Assembly: GCF_000150955.2 (NCBI RefSeq)
Contig: NC_011694.1
Coordinates: 141,814-205,813, forward strand
DNA from: Phaeodactylum tricornutum CCAP 1055/1
Taxonomy: Eukaryota; Bacillariophyta; Bacillariophyceae; Surirellales; Neidiaceae
Length of the DNA: 64,000 nucleotides
Direction of reading: 5' to 3'
Position 1 is the stretch's first letter; every line of letters starts with the position of its first letter. Below, piece after piece: positions 58,789 through 64,000 of this stretch. The translations under genes were made by a program, and so were the position numbers. The notes under the pieces were generated by a model that saw only the letters and a program-made list of their open reading frames with translations, had not been told where the DNA came from and made no database searches.

Positions 58789-60531
58789 TCAATCTGCGTA
58801 CCTTGACGAGCCGGTCTCGGTAAGGTAAATACTGGGCACATCATGGCCCTCCATCGTGGATACGTGCGACACACTCGATGTACCGACAGTGGTGGCACCA
58901 TGATAGGCGTTCGAAGTATTGCTCGACAGTAGTAGTGGTTTGAAGGGATCTATCGACCCGCGAGCGTGCCACTGTCGTGATACCAAGAGGCCCAAGAAGA
59001 CGACTACCAACCCCACACCCGAGGCTATTAGTAGACTCGAACGGATACGATTCTGACGAAAGCCGGCCTTTTCACTGGTACTGCTCGCTATCGGAACAGA
59101 TGTGCTGGGGAAGCCTGACGAGTCACTGCCGTCGTTGTCGGAGGGAAATTCGTTAGCTGAGGGAGTGTCTTCCGGCGCCGAATTTATCGGTAACTGAACC
59201 ACTGAGAGTCCACGTCCTGGGTACCGCCAACAACTGGATCATCCGCCGAAGAAATGGCGTCCCCACTGCCCCCGTCCCCGCTACCCCCGTTCCCACCGGA
59301 AGGAGGGGTCACTGGGAGTGATGTTGCTGGCGGGGAGACCGGAATCTCGGGACCGTCACCGCTACCTTGCTCTATTGGTGCACTAGTGCTGATCACGGGA
59401 GGTCTAGAAAATACATTGCCCTTGCCTTTTCCGCTTTTGGAACTTTTGCTGGATTTACCGCTCGTCTCATCACATTCACCCCCTTTTGCGGATTTTGCGC
59501 TCTTGGAACTCTTTGAACCGCTGCTGCTCCCCTTGCCGGATTTACCACCACTCTTTTCGCTCTTTTTGCTAGATCCCTTTCCACTTGGTAGACACTCCAC
59601 TGCTGGCTCTCTTGTTGGATGCAGGAGTGATGGTGGTACGACAGGGTTTGCAGCGGGGTTGTCGACTGGTGTTGGCATGCGAACGATGGGAGCCGGTGTG
59701 TCCTTTGCACTTTGTGTGATTGGAGCTGGTGCGTCCTTTGAGCTTTGGGGGATCGGTGCCGGCGATCGTGTGGGCGCAGCCGTTCCAGCAATTGGACAAA
59801 ATTCAAATAAAGGCTGTGTTACCGATGACTACCAACCACAGGATTGCGTGGAATATACTAACTGTAAGTGTCAAGTATCTCGAAGGAAAAGTTTGCAGAC
59901 TCTGCACTAGCTAAGCACTTACAAGTATAGTCCATCCGATACTTTGATTGGGACTGCTGAACACGGGAAAAGTCTGGCAGTCGTTCGAAAAAGCAACGAT
60001 CCAGATAAGAAAGATCTGCTCGTTTTGTCTGTTTCTTCCGACCGCACTAAATTCGATAGCCCTGGGAAGTTCAGCATCCGCAAGATCATCCGGGTCGCGC
60101 ACAATCGACTCGTATCGAAATGTATCACCATTGAAAAAGTCCTGTGAGCTGGTTGTTTGTTTCACGATTTGCAGATTCTGCCCCAGCTCAATGACGTCTA
60201 TTGTCGTTAAGAACGACGGAACGAAATCGATCACGTTGGCGGATGCAAAAGGCGAAATAGAACAGTTTGTATCGGCAATTCCTGGCCCCGCGATAGAATT
60301 GTTTTCGCACGTTCCGGAGAAGTCAAACGTGAACTCGATTGCACTGGGTGAACAGGCGCAACGACTTTGCGATTGCGCAGAGATGGTCATAGCGAGAAAG
60401 ATCATCAATACAAATAGCGAAGACGTACTAGGAAATGTTCCCCATACATTCGGTCGACAGCGTTTGGATGTCCCACGCAGTAGAAAGGTTGAAATTCCAG
60501 TAAAGCCAAAGTATTGTATATTGAGCTCCAT
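58789..60531 (-). CDS. Secreted or surface protein with Lys/Ser-rich region and membrane anchor
   Basis: Exon 1 (60531-59929) codes for about 200 residues: a hydrophobic stretch (TSSLFVLMIFLAMTISAQS), then SRCACSPSAIEFTFDFSGTC, a Cys and beta-type outer domain seen in several diatom proteins, ending SPNQSIGWTIL at a GTAAGT donor. Exon 2 starts at 59828 or 59813 (both phase zero) and is Pro/Ser-rich, then Lys/Ser-rich (GSSSGSKSSKSAKSAKGG, KSSKSSKSGKGKG), then Gly/Pro-rich up to 59184. A third frame (59202-58789) carries a membrane helix (SLLIASGVGLVVVFLGLL) near its end. The step into it is not explained by a clear splice; a small intron or a frame difference is needed. The Lys/Ser pattern recalls silaffin-like or cingulin-like low-complexity domains, but function is unknown. 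Confidence 0.55.
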
Positions 60532-61996
60532 GGTCGCCTGTCTTGTTTTCCTATTGTACAATGAATGACAAGTCTGACTCGACTTGAGTTGTGTTCGTGT
60601 TGGCGATGGTGCTCTTCGGAATGAGTCGTTTGTGACAATTACGGACGGCTATTCGGCACAGATCGGGCGTTCAAATCTGGCCTCGACGGACGAAATTGTG
60701 AAGCAAAAATCTGGTCTGAGTCCATCCTGTATCGGATAAAGCAAAATGTCTGATTCAGAAACTATCTCATAAATAGGACACTGTTCTAATTATTCATCTT
60801 TTCGGACAATCCAGGCAACAATATTTTTTGATTTGTAGTACTAATGAAATTGAGCGTGAAATGTCGAAATGACCGCATGAAAATGTTTCACTCGTAAAAA
60901 TTGGCCACCCCGAGACAATTATAAACAAACTTCTTGAATGGCGTATGTAAGCGAAACCGATCCAACGTAGTGGAGTTCCCATTGCCATTGTCAAGAGTAA
61001 ATCTGTTTGATCTTGAGAAGCGGTTTTGTCAGCAAAAATAAGCAGAGACTAACAATCAGGAGGAATCAGACGTTTTAGCATTGTTCACCATTCGCAGGTT
61101 TCTACCTATTGACCTTCCGTATAAGAAGCAGAGGGCGCGAGCCAGTGTAGAATAATCATAAGTTGGCCGTCCGTTTACGTGTTTCAGCCCTAATTCGACT
61201 TTTTGCGTAGCCATACCAAAGTAGCCGATCTTGCAATTCGACATGCTAAATGTTTGAGGGTGCTGTAGGGATTGATGCCGAGGAAGTGACAGCGTCGACA
61301 TGTTTGCGCTTGGTCAAGAGCTATCAGCGTTAGTGCCGAGACGGAGACACTTTCATGTACATATCCAATACAACGGTCCTTTCGAAGCTAGAGCGGAGTG
61401 CATTTCTAGCTGTACTGCATATAGTCCTTGTGACCACAATTATTGTTTTCTGGTTTGCTCCATTAGCGTGTGCGGGGCTGGCGACGGCCAATCTGCTTCG
61501 ACCTAATGGTACAGGCGCCTCGGTATGATAACAATTTTTGTTAGTTCTACCCGACCTGACGTTTTCCCCACCATTGGATATCCAATCGCATCAAATCACA
61601 TCCCATCTTGGGCGAGTGTACTTCTGAGAACGAAAAGGAAAGCGAAGAAGCTGACGAAGTCGAAGCGAACCTCCGGCCTTACAGTAGTTACTCCTACTCC
61701 AACGTGAAAACACGCGGCCCTTCATCTTCCGCGCAATCCAATCCCAAATCCTTCCACACCCGCAAAAGTACGGTTCTCACAACAATCCGATCGCGTACAT
61801 TGAATTCCCCACCGTACGATTTCCTCCTCAATCTTACGAACCGAAAGAGTCGCAATTTCGTTCTTTTCTCCGGTCGACACGTTTACGTCTCTACTTGTAC
61901 GAATGTCAGGTACAGCTTGTTGGATTGCCTAAGTTTTCATTTACAGAATCACGTCTCGTTGACTGCGAGTCGCTACCCGACAAATTGCCCCTCACT
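60532..61996. other. Divergent intergenic, about 1.5 kb
   Basis: Between the Lys/Ser-rich gene (-) and L-aspartate oxidase (+). A frame at 61608-62003 (+) overlaps the oxidase start in another frame and has no support. No repeat recognised. Confidence 0.4.
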
Positions 61997-63922
61997 ATGT
62001 TGAGCTGTTCACGAAAAGCCTTGCCTGCGGCTGCCATCGCTGCGAGCCGCCAACAGACTCGTACCGCAACAATCATTACGGTCCACAACCTACTGTACAG
62101 AAACACTGCGCTACGACGACTCTGCGCGAACCCTCGCGCCTTTTCAACTCGGGCTCGGTCCCTCAGTTCATCGTCCGCCGGTAGTTCGCTAGACAAGTCT
62201 CGAGAAGACCGTGTTTTGGTGGTTGGTTCGGGTGTGGCGGGATCCGCCGCAGCCTTAATCGCCGCCGAGTTGCACAATCTCCCGGTAACGATGCTCTTTG
62301 CTGGCGACGTCCCGACCGATTGCAACTCCTACTGGGCACAAGGCGGCATTATCTACCGGAACTACGATCCCCTGGCGGGAGATTCCGCCGCCAGTCTCGC
62401 CGCCGACATTCACCGTGCCGGGGCGGGACTTTGCGACGACGCGGCGGTTCAGAAAGTCGCCACGCAGGGTCCCTCGCGTGTCCGACAATTGTTGCTCAAC
62501 GATCTCGATAACAACCAACGCAACGCAACTTCGCGGTTCGCCAACGTGCCGTTCGATCAAACCGCCGAAGGAACACTGAGTCTGTGTTTGGAAGCCTCGC
62601 ACGCGGCACCTCGGATTTTGCACAAGGCTGACCACACTGGAGCAATAATTTCCCAGCACTTGGCACAAGCTGTGGCGAATCATCCAAATATTACGCTGCA
62701 ACCAAACACGATTGTCACTGATTTGGTGCGGGACCCACACGGAGAAATGTGCGTCGGCGTGGAGACCTTACAGACCGTGGGCGCCAATGCGATAGCCCCA
62801 GTGGCTCGGACGGAATTGGCCTACCGGGGGGTGGTATTGGCGTCGGGAGGCCTCGCCGGTATATACCAGCACTCTACTAATCCTCCCGGATTCAACGCAC
62901 TCGGCAGTAGTGTCGGTGTGGCGGCGCGTGCCAACGTACGCGTACAGGACTTGGAGTACGTACAGTTTCATCCCACCGCCCTCTACTTGCCCGATCAGGC
63001 GCGCTTTCTGTTGACGGAAGCACTCCGGGGAGAAGGCGCCGTCCTCCGCAACGCTGACGGTGAAGCCTTTGCCCGCCGGTATCACGACGACGGCGAACTC
63101 GCCCCCCGCGATATCGTAGCCCGGGCCGTCTTTTCCGAAGCCCAAAACACCAACGACCTTGTCTACCTTGATATCACCCACCGTGATGCTGATTGGGTAC
63201 GCGCCCGGTTTCCTACCATCCAGGCTCATTTGCAGAACAACACATCCAACGGCTCTCGACCACTGGATTTGGCCACGGACTGGCTGCCCATTACGCCGGC
63301 GGCGCACTATACCTGCGGTGGTGTGGCGACCGACCTACACGGCCGAACGTCACTGAGCAATCTATACGCGGCAGGGGAGGCCGCTCGAACCGGATTGCAC
63401 GGAGGCAACCGATTGGCCTCGACGTCGCTCTTGGAAGGACTTGTCTTTGGAGCGTCGGTTGCCGATTTTTGCGGCAGCGATGAGGGACGCGAGCTCGCCT
63501 CGAAAGCGGCGCACCGCTGTGGTCCCAGTACCGAGAGTCTCGTACGCGTCTCGCAACCAAACAGTAAAAGCTCTCTTAGCGACGAGGCTCTTGCAGCGAG
63601 GACTCTAGATTTGTTGGGTCAGGTGAAGCAGACCATGTGGGATCACGTAGGAGTTGTGCGCAATCGTACCGGACTCAAGCATGCTGTTGGTACTTTGGAA
63701 GCCATTCGGGACGAAGTTTTGACCTTGCCGCTGACGCTCCGCGACACCGCCGCTCTTCGCGATGCGGCCTTTGCGGGACATGCAGTGGCCCAATTCGCCT
63801 ATACCAACCCTGTATCAGCGGGAGCGCACTGTGTCGTGGAAGCAGCGTCAGCAGTGGATGAAACTGGAGCGACACTTGACGATAGCGATGAAGAGGACCA
63901 AACAGCTGAAGCGCGCTTTTAG
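61997..63922 (+). CDS. nadB: L-aspartate oxidase (NadB), organelle-targeted
   Basis: Oxidises L-aspartate to iminoaspartate, the first step of de novo NAD synthesis. The 641-residue protein starts at ATG 61997 with a basic leader of about 65 residues (LRRLCANPRAFSTRARS), probably for plastid or mitochondrion. The FAD fold is intact: VLVVGSGVAGSAAALIAAE, then the succinate-dehydrogenase-like core with SYWAQGGIIYRNYDPLAGDS, GVVLASGGLAGIYQHSTNPP, LEYVQFHPTALYLPD, LLTEALRGEGAVLRN and ITPAAHYTCGGVATDLHGRT, and LYAAGEAARTGLHGGNRLAS at the flavin end. The C-terminal helical domain is present. It is longer than bacterial NadB (about 540) because of the leader and loops such as LDNNQRNATSRFANV. A frame runs open upstream to 61895, but an earlier start would not look like a leader. 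No intron needed. Confidence 0.94.
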   Translation: MLSCSRKALPAAAIAASRQQTRTATIITVHNLLYRNTALRRLCANPRAFSTRARSLSSSSAGSSLDKSREDRVLVVGSGVAGSAAALIAAELHNLPVTMLFAGDVPTDCNSYWAQGGIIYRNYDPLAGDSAASLAADIHRAGAGLCDDAAVQKVATQGPSRVRQLLLNDLDNNQRNATSRFANVPFDQTAEGTLSLCLEASHAAPRILHKADHTGAIISQHLAQAVANHPNITLQPNTIVTDLVRDPHGEMCVGVETLQTVGANAIAPVARTELAYRGVVLASGGLAGIYQHSTNPPGFNALGSSVGVAARANVRVQDLEYVQFHPTALYLPDQARFLLTEALRGEGAVLRNADGEAFARRYHDDGELAPRDIVARAVFSEAQNTNDLVYLDITHRDADWVRARFPTIQAHLQNNTSNGSRPLDLATDWLPITPAAHYTCGGVATDLHGRTSLSNLYAAGEAARTGLHGGNRLASTSLLEGLVFGASVADFCGSDEGRELASKAAHRCGPSTESLVRVSQPNSKSSLSDEALAARTLDLLGQVKQTMWDHVGVVRNRTGLKHAVGTLEAIRDEVLTLPLTLRDTAALRDAAFAGHAVAQFAYTNPVSAGAHCVVEAASAVDETGATLDDSDEEDQTAEARF

Positions 63923-64000
63923 AGTTTGAGCATGATTTGTTCTCCTTGTTTGCTGTTTTGTTGGTACGGAAGTCGATTCCTATTGACAGTGAGCCGCCGC

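Overview
This window reads as nuclear DNA of a stramenopile alga, most likely a pennate diatom such as Phaeodactylum tricornutum. The species is an inference. The support is: a flavodoxin and an M41-like protease with diatom-type plastid leaders (a signal peptide followed by an FAF or FAP site); a DUF6824 protein, a domain expanded in diatoms; diatom-type secreted and membrane proteins; short GT-AG introns (about 55-310 bp); and compact genes that often converge. I saw no rRNA, tRNA, CRISPR or bacterial operon.

Layout. 0-12 kb: plastid flavodoxin (-), divergent mitochondrial-type cyclophilin (-), a DUF6824 protein (-), a GT90/CAP10-type glycosyltransferase (+) converging on xylose isomerase (-). 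12.8-16.2 kb: a two-exon EF-hand protein (+) converging on a three-exon VTC4-type polyphosphate polymerase (-). 16.2-20.7 kb: a gene-poor island, in part strongly CpG-depleted, with large inverted repeats that look like old mobile-element remains. 20.7-30.6 kb: an acidic, coiled-coil protein whose frame changes at an A9 run, a membrane-tail aldehyde dehydrogenase, an EF-hand single-pass membrane protein, a small coiled-coil secreted protein, a multi-pass protein and an unlisted small two-exon gene. 31-38 kb: a V-ATPase c-like proteolipid, a guanidine-hydrolase-like ureohydrolase with a mitochondrial-type leader, a half-size DMT transporter and an SLC25 carrier. 39-48.8 kb: a four-exon sodium:solute symporter, a second EF-like/SLAC-CR membrane protein related to the one at 25.6 kb, a PC-esterase/TBL-like protein and a plastid M41-like membrane protein. 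50.9-64 kb: a large low-complexity protein with a C-terminal Cys domain, a probable complex I NDUFB8-like subunit, cytochrome b5 reductase, plastid glycerol-3-phosphate acyltransferase, a Lys/Ser-rich surface protein and L-aspartate oxidase.

The genes do not form a cluster with one function. They are housekeeping, plastid and membrane genes. Several gene models here were assembled by hand from splice signals. Intron phases were checked and agree, except where stated (42.6-44.6 kb, 58.8-59.2 kb, and the optional splice at 30.5 kb).

The most unusual items are the V-ATPase c-like protein without its proton-binding glutamate, the ureohydrolase that fits guanidine hydrolase better than arginase, the CpG-depleted repeat island, and the paired EF-like/SLAC-CR membrane proteins.
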